A stretch of DNA of 64,000 nt. Source: Paenarthrobacter nicotinovorans (lineage in GTDB: Bacteria > Actinomycetota > Actinomycetes > Actinomycetales > Micrococcaceae). The stretch covers positions 124,001 through 188,000 of the forward strand of contig NZ_SZVS01000004.1 of assembly GCF_007670255.1 (NCBI RefSeq), read 5' to 3'. Position numbers and translations under genes: made by a program. Under the pieces are notes generated by a model that saw only the letters and a program-made list of their open reading frames with translations, made no database searches and was not told the origin of the DNA. Positions 7,310-22,529 of the stretch are shown in pieces; position 1 is the stretch's first letter, and every line of letters begins with the position of its first letter.

Positions 7310-8299
7310 GTGAAGAAAACAGACCGTATTGCCCGCGAACTCGAACAATCCGTTGCGGTTGGTGTGGATAACGCACGCGACTGGGCTGCGCCCCGTGTGG
7401 AAGCAGCCGTGAACTGGGCTGTTCCGCGTATCCAGCACGGCATTGACACCGCTTCCCCCAAGATCCAAGAGGGGCTGAAGTCCGCCGCGCACAACCTCGC
7501 CGACGGCGTGGCAGTCGTTACGCCGCGCATCCAGGATGGACTGGCGCACCTCGCGCCAAAGATCCACGATGTCGTAGAGGACGCAACGCCGAAAATCCAG
7601 GAGACCCTCAACAAGGCAACTCCGGCACTGGGGATCGCACGGGACAAGGTGGTGGACGAGTACCTGCCCAAGCTTTCCGAACAGCTGGGCCAGGCTTCCG
7701 TAGCGGTTCACCACGTTCTGGAGAACGCGCCGGCCCAAGTCGATGCGGTTGCCCAGAAGCTTGTTGACTCCGGTGTTGTGCACAGCGTCCAGGAGCAGGC
7801 CCAGGCCACAGGCAAGCAGCTGAAGGCTGTGGCAGATGAGGCTTCCAAGGCTGTCGCCACCAAGCTGGGCAAGGAACCCAAACCCAAGAAGCGCGGATGG
7901 CTGGTCTTCACGGTCATCGCCGCAGCTGCCGCTGCCGGTGTTGCCGCGTGGAAGGCTTCCAAGCCGGTCGAGGATCCGTGGAAGACCCCTTCCCCGGTCA
8001 CGCCGACCCCGGCTCCGGTTCCGGCCGCTCCTGCAGCGGCAGAAACTGCGGCTCCGGCTCCGGCCGACGCAGCTGCCTCCGCCACTGCGGCTGAAGCTGC
8101 CAAGCCCGGCGCGTCGGACATTACTCCGGAGGAAGCCAAGGCCGAGGCCGAGCAGGCAACCAAGGACGCCTTCAAGAACGTTGAGGACTCCAGCGCAAAG
8201 GTCGCCACGGATGCCAAGACGGCCGTCAAGAACATCGCGGCGAGCCTGAACAAGGACAGCGAAGGCTCTGATTCGGACGCCAAGGGCTCCAACAGCTAA
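7310..8299 (+). CDS. membrane protein with 11-residue amphipathic repeats, function unknown
   Basis: 329 residues from GTG 7310, with GGGAGGT 5 nt upstream; the earlier in-frame opening at 7253 has no such site. Residues 20-110 carry a regular 11-residue repeat centred on P-(R/K)-(I/V)-Q, with prolines at 28, 39, 50, 72, 83, 94 and 105. A basic patch (KPKKRG, 191-196) precedes one membrane helix (197-214), then a Pro/Ala-rich linker and a charged Ala/Lys/Glu helical tail. The repeat recalls 11-mer lipid-binding helices (apolipoproteins, synuclein). No enzyme motif is visible. I do not recognise a named family. Confidence 0.8.
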   Translation: MKKTDRIARELEQSVAVGVDNARDWAAPRVEAAVNWAVPRIQHGIDTASPKIQEGLKSAAHNLADGVAVVTPRIQDGLAHLAPKIHDVVEDATPKIQETLNKATPALGIARDKVVDEYLPKLSEQLGQASVAVHHVLENAPAQVDAVAQKLVDSGVVHSVQEQAQATGKQLKAVADEASKAVATKLGKEPKPKKRGWLVFTVIAAAAAAGVAAWKASKPVEDPWKTPSPVTPTPAPVPAAPAAAETAAPAPADAAASATAAEAAKPGASDITPEEAKAEAEQATKDAFKNVEDSSAKVATDAKTAVKNIAASLNKDSEGSDSDAKGSNS

Positions 8300-8327
8300 G
8301 CGCTTTCACCTGGAAAGCAGTCCACTC

Positions 8328-8367
8328 CTGAAGGGACTCCGGCAGCAGCCGGGGTCCCTTCAGTGTT
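8328..8367 (+). terminator. hairpin terminator after the 11-mer repeat protein
   Basis: Arms 8328-8342 and 8349-8363 (CTGAAGGGACTCCGG against CCGGGGTCCCTTCAG, one G-U pair) with a 6-nt loop, followed by TGTTT. The T-run is weak. Confidence 0.65.
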
Positions 8368-8427
8368 TGCCGGCTTGTAACCAAAGCCTCCGCCAGGGGC
8401 AAAGATGCGGGTGTTAGATTTGAGGAG

Positions 8428-9303
8428 ATGTCAGCCGATAGACCCTTGGCGGGTGCCCTCCAGGATGCCCCGGAACCTCCGGGCGTCTCCATCGTCATCC
8501 CGGCGTACAACGAAGAAAGCGTTATACGCCAGTGCCTCATCGCTGCCATCTACCAGTCCGTGCCGGCCGACGAGATCATCGTGGTGGACAACCTGTCCAC
8601 GGACCGGACCGCCAGGATCGTGCGGCAAATGCAGCAGGAATACCCTGAGAGCCCCATCATTCTTCTTCGGCAGGACACGGCCCAGGGCCTCATTCCCACC
8701 CGCAACCACGGCCTGAACAGTGCCACGGGGGAGGTAGTGGGCCGTATCGACGCCGACTCCGTCCTGGAACCGGACTGGGTCGAGCAGGTCCAAAAGGCGT
8801 TCATGGACCAGTCCGTCGCCGCGGCCACTGGACCGGTGGTCTACTACGACATGCCCATGCGGCGGTTCGGGCTCAAGGCCGACGACAAGATGCGGCAGCT
8901 CATGCTCCGCCTGGCAAAGCACCAGTACCACTTCCTGTTCGGCTCCAACATGGCCCTTCGTCGGTCTGCGTGGGAAACCATCCGCGGTGAGGCGTGCCTG
9001 GACGAGAAGGATGAGATGCACGAGGACATCGACCTCTCGCTCCACCTCTTTGAGCATGACCTGAAGGTCCAGTACGTCCCACAGATGGTCTCGGGCATGT
9101 CCGCACGCAGGCTCGAGGATTCTCCCCGCGACTACCGCTACTACGTGCAGCGCTTCGACCGTACGTACAAGGCGCACAACGTCAAGAAAATGGCCCTGAA
9201 GGCGCCCATGGTGGTGTTCTTCTCCGTTTATTTCCCTGCCAAGCTGCTCCGCGCCATCCACACCGCCAATGCCGCACAGGGCGCCCGCCGCGGCGGTCTC
9301 TGA
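8428..9303 (+). CDS. family 2 glycosyltransferase
   Basis: 291 residues with a GT-A fold: SIVIPAYNEE (about 20-29), nucleotide-sugar-binding VVDNLSTDRTARIV, and a metal-binding D-x-D region RIDADSVLEPDW (about 105-116). An acceptor-side ED (MHEDIDLSLHL) is near 210. A hydrophobic stretch near 262-275 may touch the membrane. Probably adds sugars to a cell-envelope acceptor; donor and acceptor are unknown. ATG 8428 directly abuts GAGGAG, which is very close, so the true start may be slightly downstream. Confidence 0.85.
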   Translation: MSADRPLAGALQDAPEPPGVSIVIPAYNEESVIRQCLIAAIYQSVPADEIIVVDNLSTDRTARIVRQMQQEYPESPIILLRQDTAQGLIPTRNHGLNSATGEVVGRIDADSVLEPDWVEQVQKAFMDQSVAAATGPVVYYDMPMRRFGLKADDKMRQLMLRLAKHQYHFLFGSNMALRRSAWETIRGEACLDEKDEMHEDIDLSLHLFEHDLKVQYVPQMVSGMSARRLEDSPRDYRYYVQRFDRTYKAHNVKKMALKAPMVVFFSVYFPAKLLRAIHTANAAQGARRGGL

Positions 9304-9336
9304 GTCCCTGCGGGATCAACGCACGACGCCGGGACT

Positions 9337-10260
9337 TCAGTCAGTGCCCAGTTCGGCTTCCCTGCGGTCAGCTTCGTCTTCCCCGCGCCCTGCACGGCCG
9401 CGCCTCTGGCCGGCCACGACGACGGCCAAGCCGGCCAGGATGAGCGCCAAGCCGGCATAGGTTCCCGCTGGCAAAGTCTCATTGAGGAAGATGGCCGCAA
9501 GAATGGCCGCACCGGGGATTTCAAGCAGGATGATCATGGACACCAGCAAAGGGCTCATCGTTGCCAGCAAGTGGTTGAATGCTGTGTGCCCCACCAACTG
9601 AGCGCAGACGGTGATGGCGATGATCCCAAGCCAACCACCGGCGTCGAACCCTGACAACGGCTGCCCGCTGAGCAATGCCATCACAGCCACCAACGCCGCG
9701 CACATCCCGTAGCACAAGGTGGTGTAGGTCCCCGTAGCCATGGACTGACGGGCCTTCCCGCCAGCCAAGGTGTACAGGCCAGCCAGGGCACCACCGGCAA
9801 CGGCCAGGAGGTCACCCAGGAGCGCCTCGGGGGACGAACCCATATCGAATCCCGTGATGGCTACGACGCCCACAAAGGCTATGCCCAGCCCGATCAGGAC
9901 GGGCCAGCGATGGCGCGTGCCGCGGAACATCTGGAAGACAGCGATCCATGCGGACTGAAGGCAAACGAGTGCCGTGGCCGCCGCAACAGATGTCAGTTGG
10001 AGGGCCGTGATGAAGCAAGCGAAGTGAAAAGCAAGTGCGACGGCGGCCATCGCCGACCAGCCGAATTCGCGCCGGTTGATCCTGCCGAAGGCTTTTGGCT
10101 CCTTGATGACCACCGGCAGCGCCATCGCGGCGGCCCCGATCGCATTGCGCCAGAAGGCGATGGCCAGCGCGGTCACGGAAGTGGCGCCCAGTGTGCCGGC
10201 AATGAGTGGTCCGGAGGAGGCCACACCCAGTACTCCCAGGGCGGCAATGAGAAGGTTCAC
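9337..10260 (-). CDS. EamA-family (drug/metabolite superfamily) transporter
   Basis: 307 residues with about ten membrane helices in two EamA repeats, and a charged tail (RRGRAGRGEDEADRREAE). The GPLIAGTLGATSVTALAIAFWRNAIGAAAMALP start and the second-repeat NHLLATMSPLLVSMIILLEIPGAAILAAI segment are characteristic. Likely exports or imports an amino acid or metabolite; the substrate cannot be told. Convergent with the glycosyltransferase. Confidence 0.88.
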   Translation of the reverse strand: MNLLIAALGVLGVASSGPLIAGTLGATSVTALAIAFWRNAIGAAAMALPVVIKEPKAFGRINRREFGWSAMAAVALAFHFACFITALQLTSVAAATALVCLQSAWIAVFQMFRGTRHRWPVLIGLGIAFVGVVAITGFDMGSSPEALLGDLLAVAGGALAGLYTLAGGKARQSMATGTYTTLCYGMCAALVAVMALLSGQPLSGFDAGGWLGIIAITVCAQLVGHTAFNHLLATMSPLLVSMIILLEIPGAAILAAIFLNETLPAGTYAGLALILAGLAVVVAGQRRGRAGRGEDEADRREAELGTD

Positions 10261-10335
10261 AGACCAACACTAGTGGGCTGTGGTTCCACGTCCGTTCCCG
10301 AGTCCGCCACGTTCCCCGGGCAGGCGTTAAATGCA

Positions 10336-10367
10336 AAAAGTCCCGGTCAGTTCTGACCGGGACTTTT
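10336..10367 (-). terminator. rho-independent terminator of the tRNA transcript
   Basis: Perfect 15-bp stem (10336-10350 and 10353-10367, AAAAGTCCCGGTCAG and its complement) lying just beyond the tRNA-Ala 3' end, with a T-run on the minus strand. It ends the minus-strand tRNA-Ile/DLW-39/tRNA-Ala unit. Confidence 0.85.
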
Positions 10368-10371
10368 CTTA

Positions 10372-10447
10372 TGGTGGAGGCACGGGGACTCGAACCCCGA
10401 ACCCCCTGCTTGCAAAGCAGGTGCGCTACCAATTGCGCCATGCCCCC
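10372..10447 (-). tRNA. tRNA-Ala (anticodon TGC), CCA encoded
   Basis: Full cloverleaf: 7-bp acceptor GGGGGCA/TGCCTCC with the G3-U70 alanine identity pair, anticodon stem CCTGC/GCAGG around TTTGCAA (anticodon TGC), and T-arm GGTTCGAGTCC. The 3' CCA is encoded (10374-10372). Confidence 0.97.
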
Positions 10448-10518
10448 ATAAGAAGCAACCCGTCTATCATACCCCATATCCGGACTGGGTTTTACCAGTT
10501 CAGAACCGGGTTCCTCGG

Positions 10519-10638
10519 CTAGTCAACCGTATCGGTTGATTTGCTCCAGACATCTTTCCGGGCTTCGGATTCCTGGTTCTTTTTATAAACCAGGACACCT
10601 GCGATTGCGGCTGCCACAACTACCAGCAACTTCTTCAC
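10519..10638 (-). CDS. DLW-39 family micro-protein
   Basis: 39-codon gene between tRNA-Ala and tRNA-Ile. Start GTG at 10638 with GAGGT just upstream, stop TAG at 10521-10519. The protein has a hydrophobic N-terminal helix (VKKLLVVVAAAIAGVLVY), then KKNQESEARKDVW and a TVD end. Length and the D-x-W motif match the actinobacterial DLW-39 family, whose function is unknown. It is likely a single-pass membrane protein. Because it sits inside the tRNA transcription unit, it is probably cotranscribed with both tRNAs. Confidence 0.88.
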   Translation of the reverse strand: MKKLLVVVAAAIAGVLVYKKNQESEARKDVWSKSTDTVD

Positions 10639-10685
10639 AAGTACCTCATTCCGGTTCAGTTTTACCTGAACCTGTTTAGGTTCCG

Positions 10686-10759
10686 TGGGCGTACCAGGAC
10701 TTGAACCTGGGACCTCTTCGTTATCAGCGAAGCGCTCTAACCGCCTGAGCTATACGCCC
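10686..10759 (-). tRNA. tRNA-Ile (anticodon GAT)
   Basis: 74 nt: acceptor GGGCGTA/TACGCCC, D-arm AGCTCAGGCGGTTAGAGC, anticodon loop CTGATAA (GAT), T-arm GGTTCAAGTCC. CCA is not encoded; the bases after A73 read CGG. Confidence 0.97.
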
Positions 10760-10872
10760 CGATGCCTCATCGGGCCGAGATATGACTGTACAGCACTTCC
10801 CGGCCCGATCTCAAATCGAGGCAGTTTCACCGGTGAATTCCGCCCGAAACGGCGGAATTCCGCGGATTCTTC

Positions 10873-11594
10873 CTAGTCGTCCGTCAGGGTGACGCCAACG
10901 CCACCCACCAACGTTGCAGAAATGTTATAGAGAACGGCAGACAGCATGGACAGCGCCGTCAGCAGGACAACATTCACGACGGCGATGATCGTCGCGAACG
11001 ATGCCACCTGGCCCAGGGAAGCGATCTTCTTCAGTTCGAAACCGCTGCCTTCAGAACCGGCCAGCGTGCCCAGGAGGCTGTCTACCTGATTGAAGATGCC
11101 TGTGAGATCCAACACGGTCCACAAAACAATTGCCGCCACCACGGTGACGATTCCCAAGGCTACGGACAGCAGGAAAGCCATCTTGAGCACTGACCAGGGA
11201 TCGACCTTGCTGACCAGAAGGCGTGCACGGCGCACCTTTGCCTTGGGGGCGGGCTTCACCAGGCCGGGACCACCTTGGGCGGGTCGTTGTCCTGCAGCGC
11301 CGGCCGGACGCTGGCCCGGCTGGGCCGGACGCTGGCCCGGGGCACCTGCCGGCCGTTGCCCGGCGGCCGCGGGGCGCTGGCCTGGCTGTGCGGGGCGTTG
11401 CCCCGGGGCGCCGGCTGGACGAGGAGCAGAGTTGGCACCCGTTGCCGGACGCGCACCTGCCGCGCCCGAGCCGGGGGATCCTGCCCCCGGGCGTTGCTGG
11501 GGACGTGCGGGCGTGCCGGCCTGCGCGTTGCCTGAGGGCTGCCGGAGTCCGCCGGGGACACCTGTGCTCGGCTTGGGATATGAGTCGGAATTAC

Positions 11595-11598
<4 letters not shown>
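10873..11598 (-). CDS. DUF3566 membrane protein
   Basis: 241 residues. The first half is a disordered Pro/Ala/Gln/Arg-rich region with repeated PGQRPA units (about 60-115). A basic stretch ([23 protein letters not shown]) follows, and then two membrane helices (about 137-162 and 195-220) flank the DUF3566 core. GTG start overlaps the gyrA stop (GTGA), so it is translationally coupled to gyrase. Homologues always follow gyrA in actinobacteria; the function is unknown, with roles at the cell envelope or division suspected. Confidence 0.92.
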
Positions 11599-14255
<2,657 letters not shown>

Positions 14256-14317
14256 ATTCTAAGTTTTCCGTTTCAGGTATATGTCAGTTCTGGAATATTT
14301 CGCGTCCTTGCCGGACC

Positions 14318-16733
<2,416 letters not shown>

Positions 16734-17288
16734 TCAGCCGTACGTATCCCGGGGACCCCGACCGTTGACGCTGCGGCCACCTTTCCGCCAACTTGGTGCG
16801 GACGGACCCAGGACCTGAATGCTGGTGACAACGCCTTCACCCAACTCATTCCGGAACAGTTCCAGAAGGCTGGTACTCAGCAAGCGCAGCTGTGTAGCCC
16901 AGGCCGTCGAATCGCAGCGGACATGAAGTGTTGTGTCGGTGAAGCTCTCCGGCGTGCAGTGCGCGGAGATATCCGGACCCACCAAGGTGTCCCATTCCGC
17001 CATGACAGAACCAACGGCAACAGGTGAAGTCCAGCCGCGTTCGGCTACCAGGCGCCCAACAACTTTGCCAAGCCCCAAGGGGTCGCGGCCGCTGCCGTGA
17101 AACTGGGAAAAGCCGCGCGTATCCCGCAGTCCTTTGCGCTTTGGGGCCGATCCCGGCCGGGGCGCACGTTGCCTCACTTCGCCGCGTGCAGCAGCAGCCT
17201 CCCGCATGCGGTTCAGCGCCGCCTGGGCAGCATCGATTTCGTCCGGGTCGCGGCCCGGTTGGAGTCCGTCGGGACTATCCTTCGCCAT
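16734..17288 (-). CDS. dciA: DciA-family (DUF721) replicative helicase loader
   Basis: 184 residues from ATG 17288, with GGAGG 5 nt before it; the gene overlaps recF by 14 bp. The N-terminus is charged and disordered ([21 protein letters not shown]). The DUF721 domain (about 70-165) has [34 protein letters not shown] and WATQLRLL. DciA loads or regulates DnaB in bacteria lacking DnaC/DnaI. Position between recF and gyrB is standard in actinobacteria. Confidence 0.9.
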   Translation of the reverse strand: MAKDSPDGLQPGRDPDEIDAAQAALNRMREAAAARGEVRQRAPRPGSAPKRKGLRDTRGFSQFHGSGRDPLGLGKVVGRLVAERGWTSPVAVGSVMAEWDTLVGPDISAHCTPESFTDTTLHVRCDSTAWATQLRLLSTSLLELFRNELGEGVVTSIQVLGPSAPSWRKGGRSVNGRGPRDTYG

Positions 17289-18468
17289 CGATGCCTCCCG
17301 GAACAACGGTTACGCGCCGTCCGGCCAGCTCCTCAGGGATGTCGGCGTCGACGGCGGCGGTCACCAGAACCTGCTCGGCGCCGGCGACTATTGCAGCCAG
17401 TTTACGCCGGCGCTGGACGTCCAATTCAGCGAAAACGTCGTCCAGGATAAGGATCGGAGCAGTGCCGCCGGTCCGGGCGTCGTCCAGCATCACGTAGTAG
17501 GAGGCCAGGCGCAACGACAGGCACATGGACCACGTTTCGCCGTGGGATGCATAGCCCTTGGCCGGAGCTTGTCCCAAGGTGAGCTCCAGTTCGTCGCGGT
17601 GCGGGCCCACCAAGGATATGCCCCGTTCGAGTTCCTTCTTCCTCGACGCCGCAAAGGCCTGGACGTAGCGTTCGGTGAGTTCATCGACGGACAGCAGCCG
17701 GAGGTCCTCGAACGATGCCGGAGGTTCCGTTCCGCTGTTGGCGGGACCGCCGTCGTCGTCAAGGATGTCCTGGATGGTGGAGCGGTAAACCGCGCCGGCA
17801 TCCTTGGAACCGTCCGTGAGCTGCGCGTATGCGCTGTTCAAATGAGGACGCAGCCGTTCCACCAATTCGAGCCGTGCGTGCAGCAATTCGGCCCCGGCCC
17901 TGGCCATGTGCTGGTCCCAGACGTCCAAGGTTGCTTCATGGCCCGCCGTGAACTTGCCTGTGCGGGCCGATTTCAGGAGTGCGTTCCGCTGCTTCAGCAC
18001 ACGGTCGTAGTCGCTGCGTGTGGCAGCATGCCAGGGTACCAGGCTGACCAGCAGCTCATCCAGGAAACGTCGGCGGTTGGATGGGTCGCCCTTGACCAAG
18101 GCCAGGTCTTCGGGAGCGAACAGGACAGTGTGGCAAATGCCGAGGATGTCACGTGCCCGGACCGGATTTCCGCGATTGATGCGTCCGCGGTTGGCACGCC
18201 CCGCGTTGATCTCCAGCTCGATGACCGTGGCTTGTTCACCACGGACCAACCTGGCGCGGATCATTGCGCGTTCGGCACCAAAACGAAGCAGCGGAGCGTC
18301 CGTGCTGACACGGTGGGAACTGAGCGTAGCCAGGTATCCGATGGCTTCCATCAGGTTGGTCTTGCCGATTCCGTTGGAACCCACCAGGACCGTCACCCCT
18401 GGTCCGAGCTTCAAGTCCACCTGTGCGTAGCTGCGGAAATCCGTCAGCGAGAGATGTTCGAGGTACAC
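17275..18468 (-). CDS. recF: DNA replication and repair protein RecF
   Basis: 397-residue SMC-like ATPase that helps load RecA at gaps and restart forks. Walker [15 protein letters not shown] (near 30-43). Family start [21 protein letters not shown]-like [14 protein letters not shown]-type signature [12 protein letters not shown] region, and Walker [14 protein letters not shown]. Ends inside the start of dciA. Placed after gnd in the dnaN-gnd-recF order common in actinobacteria. Confidence 0.96.
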   Translation of the reverse strand: MYLEHLSLTDFRSYAQVDLKLGPGVTVLVGSNGIGKTNLMEAIGYLATLSSHRVSTDAPLLRFGAERAMIRARLVRGEQATVIELEINAGRANRGRINRGNPVRARDILGICHTVLFAPEDLALVKGDPSNRRRFLDELLVSLVPWHAATRSDYDRVLKQRNALLKSARTGKFTAGHEATLDVWDQHMARAGAELLHARLELVERLRPHLNSAYAQLTDGSKDAGAVYRSTIQDILDDDGGPANSGTEPPASFEDLRLLSVDELTERYVQAFAASRKKELERGISLVGPHRDELELTLGQAPAKGYASHGETWSMCLSLRLASYYVMLDDARTGGTAPILILDDVFAELDVQRRRKLAAIVAGAEQVLVTAAVDADIPEELAGRRVTVVPGGIDGEG

Positions 18469-18491
18469 GCCGTTTGCAGGACTCCTGCGGC

Positions 18492-19376
18492 CTAGTTGGC
18501 CGGACGGGTGGCGTGTCCGCCGAACTGGTGACGCAAAGCGGAGACCATCTTCATGGCCGGTGAGTTGTCTTCGCGCGAAGCAAAGCGGGCGAAGAGCGCG
18601 GCTGTAATGGCCGGTGCCGGAACTGCGTTGGCGATGGCTTCTTCAACGGTCCAGCGTCCCTCGCCGGAGTCTTCCACGTAGTCGTCAATCGACGCCAGGC
18701 CGGGATCTTCATCGAGGGCCTTGACCATGAGGTCGAGGAGCCAGGACCGGACCACCGTTCCCTTTTGCCACGCGCGGAAGGTTCCCGGAAGATCTTTGAC
18801 GATGTCCTTGGCCGCCAGGAGTTCGTATCCTTCGGCGTAGGCCTGCATGAGCCCGTATTCGATGCCGTTGTGGACCATCTTGGCGTAGTGGCCTGCGCCC
18901 ACACCGCCGACGTGAACGAAACTGTCCGCCCGATCGCCTTCGGGACGGAGGGCGTCGAAAATGGGCATCGCGAGTTCGATATCTTCTTCGGTTCCGCCTG
19001 CCATGAGGCCGTAGCCGTTTTGGAGACCCCACACACCGCCGGAAACACCGCAGTCAGCGAAGCGAATGCCCTTGTCCGCCAGAGCGGCAGCATGCTTTTG
19101 GTCCTCGGTGAACCGTGAGTTCCCGCCGTCGATCACCATATCGCCGGGGCTGAGTTTCTCCCCGAGTTCGGTTACCACGGCATCAGTGACCTCGCCTGAG
19201 GGAACCATGACCCACACGACCCGCGGAGCAGGCAGTGCGGCGATGAGCTCGTCCACCGAAGCCACATCCGTGACATCCGGGTTGCGGTCGAAGCCTGTGA
19301 CCTCGATGCCGCCCTTGCGCATGCGTTCGCGCATGTTGAAACCCATTTTTCCAAGGCCGATCAAACCGATGTGCAC
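18492..19376 (-). CDS. gnd: 6-phosphogluconate dehydrogenase, decarboxylating (short YqeC/GndA type)
   Basis: 294 residues: Rossmann start [15 protein letters not shown], substrate motif [20 protein letters not shown] and the catalytic helix [13 protein letters not shown]. Oxidatively decarboxylates 6-phosphogluconate to ribulose 5-phosphate in the pentose phosphate pathway. The short form (about 300 aa) is usually NAD-preferring. Its position between dnaN and recF is a stable actinobacterial oddity with no known mechanistic link. Confidence 0.94.
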   Translation of the reverse strand: MHIGLIGLGKMGFNMRERMRKGGIEVTGFDRNPDVTDVASVDELIAALPAPRVVWVMVPSGEVTDAVVTELGEKLSPGDMVIDGGNSRFTEDQKHAAALADKGIRFADCGVSGGVWGLQNGYGLMAGGTEEDIELAMPIFDALRPEGDRADSFVHVGGVGAGHYAKMVHNGIEYGLMQAYAEGYELLAAKDIVKDLPGTFRAWQKGTVVRSWLLDLMVKALDEDPGLASIDDYVEDSGEGRWTVEEAIANAVPAPAITAALFARFASREDNSPAMKMVSALRHQFGGHATRPAN

Positions 19377-19417
19377 AGTGTGGACTCTTTTCTGCGAAGC
19401 GGGTGGGTATGTGCTGA

Positions 19418-20542
19418 TTAGTTGGGAAGGCGGACCGGCATCACGAGGTAGCGGTAGTCGTCCTGGTCTTCGCCGTCCGGTTCAGCCTGGGCCGTGATCA
19501 TGGCCGGTTTGGGAGCCGTGGTGAACGAGAAGCGAACGTACTTGGTCTCGATGACGCTCAAGCCTTCAACCAGGTAGTGCGGGTTGAAGGCAACGGTGAT
19601 GTCATCGCCCGAGAGCTGTGCTTCAAGTTCTTCGGAAGCCTGCGCATCTTCACCTGTACCGGCGTCGAGGTTCAGCAGGCCCTGCGTGAAGGCAAGTCGA
19701 ACAGGGGTGTTCCGCTCTGCAACCAGCGAAACACGGCGTACGGCTTCCACCAGTTCCTGGGTCTGGACTGTCGCGTGGATCGGGGTGGAGTCCGGGAAAA
19801 GCGAGCGGATCTTGGGGTAGTCGCCGTCCACAAGAAGCGAAGTGGTGGTTCGGCCGCCGCTCTCGAAACCGATAAGGCGGCTGTCGTCATCGGCAAGGGC
19901 CAGGTTGATGTCACCGCTGCCGCCCAAGGTCTTGGCAACCTCGTTCAGGGTCTTTGACTTCACCAGCGCACTCGTTGAAATGCCGGGAGTCACGGGCTTC
20001 CAAGGGACTTCCCGCATCGCAAGGCGGTAGCGGTCCGTGGCGAGGAGGGTGATGAGGTCGTCCTCGATCTCCATCCGGACACCGGTCAGGATCGGCAGGG
20101 TGTCATCCTTGCTCGCCGCGATGATGACCTGGGAAACAGCTTGGGCAAAGGCGTCGCCTGGCAGGGTGCCGCTGATGGCCGGAAGCGCAGGCAAAGCCGG
20201 GTACTCGGATTCCGGCATGGTGGCCAGGTGGAAGCTGCTTCGACGGCAGGTGAGAGTGACTTTGCTGCCGTCGGTTTCAACATCTACGGGCGCGGAAGGC
20301 AGGCTGCGGCAGATGTCTGCCAAAAGGCGTCCGGAGACCAGGATGGTGCCCTCGACGGCGATGTCGGCGGGGATTTCCAGACGGGCTGAGGTCTCGTAAT
20401 CGAAGCTTGAGAGGCTTACGGTTCCTGCTTCGGCTTTGAGAAGAAGGCCGGAGAGCACAGGTACGGGCGGCCGCGGAGACAACGACCGCGCGGTCCACGT
20501 AACGGCTTCTGCCAGGACGTCGCGGTCGACTCTGAACTTCAC
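19418..20542 (-). CDS. dnaN: DNA polymerase III sliding clamp, beta subunit
   Basis: 374 residues forming three clamp folds: MKFRVDRDVLAEAVTW start, central region with LLATDRYRLAMRE, and the C-terminal MPVRLPN end that matches the conserved M-P-(M/V)-R clamp tail. Tethers polymerase to DNA. Directly downstream of the origin region. Confidence 0.97.
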   Translation of the reverse strand: MKFRVDRDVLAEAVTWTARSLSPRPPVPVLSGLLLKAEAGTVSLSSFDYETSARLEIPADIAVEGTILVSGRLLADICRSLPSAPVDVETDGSKVTLTCRRSSFHLATMPESEYPALPALPAISGTLPGDAFAQAVSQVIIAASKDDTLPILTGVRMEIEDDLITLLATDRYRLAMREVPWKPVTPGISTSALVKSKTLNEVAKTLGGSGDINLALADDDSRLIGFESGGRTTTSLLVDGDYPKIRSLFPDSTPIHATVQTQELVEAVRRVSLVAERNTPVRLAFTQGLLNLDAGTGEDAQASEELEAQLSGDDITVAFNPHYLVEGLSVIETKYVRFSFTTAPKPAMITAQAEPDGEDQDDYRYLVMPVRLPN

Positions 20543-21107
20543 GGAGGGGTGCCGCCTTTCATTGCTGCTGCCATGTAGTAGCCGCGGATCCCTGCTTGGA
20601 ACCCGCTGAATCTTCGCAGTCCGGCATCGGAACCTGCATGGTCCGCACTGAGCGAACTACAAACAAGACCCAAGGATGGGAGCGCTGCTGACAGCTTAGC
20701 CGGAAGATCCGCGATTAACCCATCCCCGTTTGTCCGGACCCGTCCTATGTGGACAGCCGCAAGGCTGGCCTTGGCCAGGCTGTCGGCCTGGTCCGGCGGG
20801 TGGTGGATGGAGATTGTTATTTGAGGGATTTCAATTTTTTGGGATTCGTAGTGTTAATAACTGTTGTGGAAACTGTGGATAACCCCATCCTGAGGCTCAG
20901 ATCCGCGGTTAAGCCCTGTTCATGGGCTGTGCGTTAACTGGGTTTTAAACAGGGTGTGGATGGGGACAACTCCAAAGCCGGTTTTTAACGATCCACAGAC
21001 GGCTTAAGGGTTTTAAGCCCATTAACCGCGCTTGTCCCCTTAAGTATCCACAGGCTTATCCACATGCGCCTGTTAATAAGGTATGTAGTGGCGGCTGCGA
21101 TGTGGAT
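20543..21107. other. probable oriC, dnaN-dnaA intergenic region
   Basis: 565 bp without a gene, in the classical oriC position. Strict DnaA boxes: 20874-20882 (minus) and 21056-21064 (plus). One-mismatch boxes include 20748-20756 (minus) and 21044-21052 (plus), with further degenerate sites near 20945 and 20989. An AT-rich stretch at about 20814-20882 (TTATTTGAGGGATTTCAA and following bases) is a good duplex-unwinding candidate. GTTAAC/TTAA-rich segments (20905-21030) are unusual for this genome. Only a few strict boxes are seen. Confidence 0.85.
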
Positions 21108-22529
21108 TCAGGAGTCGCGCTGCTGCTGCTTGATGCGGTTGGTGAGCTCGGTGACCTGGTTGTAAATCACACGACGCTCTGCCATCAGCTCGCGGATTTT
21201 CCTGTCGGCGTGGATGACGGTCGTGTGGTCACGACCGCCAAGCTCCTGGCCGATCTTCGGCAAAGACATGTCCGTGAGCTCACGGCAGAGGTACATTGCG
21301 ATCTGGCGGGCCGTCACCAAAGTGCGCGTCCGGGACTTGCTGCAGAGTTCTTCCATGCTGAGCTTGAAGTAGTCAGCCGTCTGGTCAAGGATCTGCTTCG
21401 CCGTGATTTCCTGGGCACCGTCGTCGGTAATCAGGTCCTTGAGGACCATCTCCGCGAGGGCAACGTCCACCGGCTGGCGGTTCAGGCTTGCAAAAGCGGT
21501 GACACGGATCAGTGCGCCTTCAAGTTCACGGATGTTGCTTGAGATCTTCGAAGCGATGTACTCCAGAGCGTCGTCGGGAGCCGACAAGCCTTCGCTGAGG
21601 CCCTTTTTGCGGAGAATGGCGATACGCGTCTCAAGTTCCGGCGGCTGGATGTCCGTCAAAAGTCCCCACTCGAAGCGGGAGGTCATGCGGTCCTCAAAGC
21701 CGGCAAGCATCTTGGGCGGCTGATCCGAGGTGATGACAACCTGCTTGTTGGCGTTGTGCAGGGCGTTGAACGTGTGGAAGAACTCTTCCTGTGTCCGGTC
21801 CTTGCCCGCCAGGAACTGGATGTCATCGATCAGGAGGACATCGACATTCCGGTACGTGGTCTTGAAGCTGGTGCCCTCGTCATCACGGATCGAGTTGATG
21901 AAGTCGTTGGTGAATTCTTCCGAGTTCACGTAGCGGACCCGGATGCCGCTGTAGAGCCTGCGGGCATAGTGGCCAATGGCGTGCAGCAGGTGCGTCTTAC
22001 CCAGACCTGAATCGCCGTAGATGAACAGGGGGTTGTAAGCCTTGGCCGGCGCTTCTGCCACTGCGACCGCTGCAGCGTGCGCGAACCGGTTCGAGGAACC
22101 GATCACGAAGGTGTCGAAGATGTACTTCGGGTTCAGGCGGCCAAATTCATGCGAGGTGCTCGGTGGCGTCGGTTGCGGCTTGGGCTCGACCGCCAGGTCC
22201 GGCGCGGCGGCAAGCTCGACGGCGGGTTCCGGCTCAGCATGGACGGGCACCAGATCGGTATCGACGTCGATGGCGCAGCGGATATCGTCCGAGAAAACGT
22301 TCCGGAGGGCATCGTCCAAAGCGTCCTTGACCTGCGTCTGGAGGACCTCGCGGGTGAGCTCGTTGGGGACGGCCACCAGGAGGGTGGAGCCGATGAGGCC
22401 CTGGGCCTGGGCGAGAATGACGAAACCACGCTGACGGGGAGTCACACGGTCGTCCTGTTCCAGGAGGCTCAGCACCCTGCGCCAGGAACTTCCGACAGTG
22501 TTGGCGTGGTTGGCTTCGTCTACTGTCAT
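21108..22529 (-). CDS. dnaA: chromosomal replication initiator DnaA
   Basis: 473 residues from ATG 22529; the codon before it is a TTG that also reads in frame. Domain I (about 1-90), Pro-rich linker (95-130), AAA+ domain III with Walker [10 protein letters not shown] (near 171-179) and Walker B LLIDDIQF, and domain IV with the DNA-binding signature [16 protein letters not shown]. Binds DnaA boxes and opens oriC. Divergent from rpmH. Confidence 0.97.
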   Translation of the reverse strand: MTVDEANHANTVGSSWRRVLSLLEQDDRVTPRQRGFVILAQAQGLIGSTLLVAVPNELTREVLQTQVKDALDDALRNVFSDDIRCAIDVDTDLVPVHAEPEPAVELAAAPDLAVEPKPQPTPPSTSHEFGRLNPKYIFDTFVIGSSNRFAHAAAVAVAEAPAKAYNPLFIYGDSGLGKTHLLHAIGHYARRLYSGIRVRYVNSEEFTNDFINSIRDDEGTSFKTTYRNVDVLLIDDIQFLAGKDRTQEEFFHTFNALHNANKQVVITSDQPPKMLAGFEDRMTSRFEWGLLTDIQPPELETRIAILRKKGLSEGLSAPDDALEYIASKISSNIRELEGALIRVTAFASLNRQPVDVALAEMVLKDLITDDGAQEITAKQILDQTADYFKLSMEELCSKSRTRTLVTARQIAMYLCRELTDMSLPKIGQELGGRDHTTVIHADRKIRELMAERRVIYNQVTELTNRIKQQQRDS

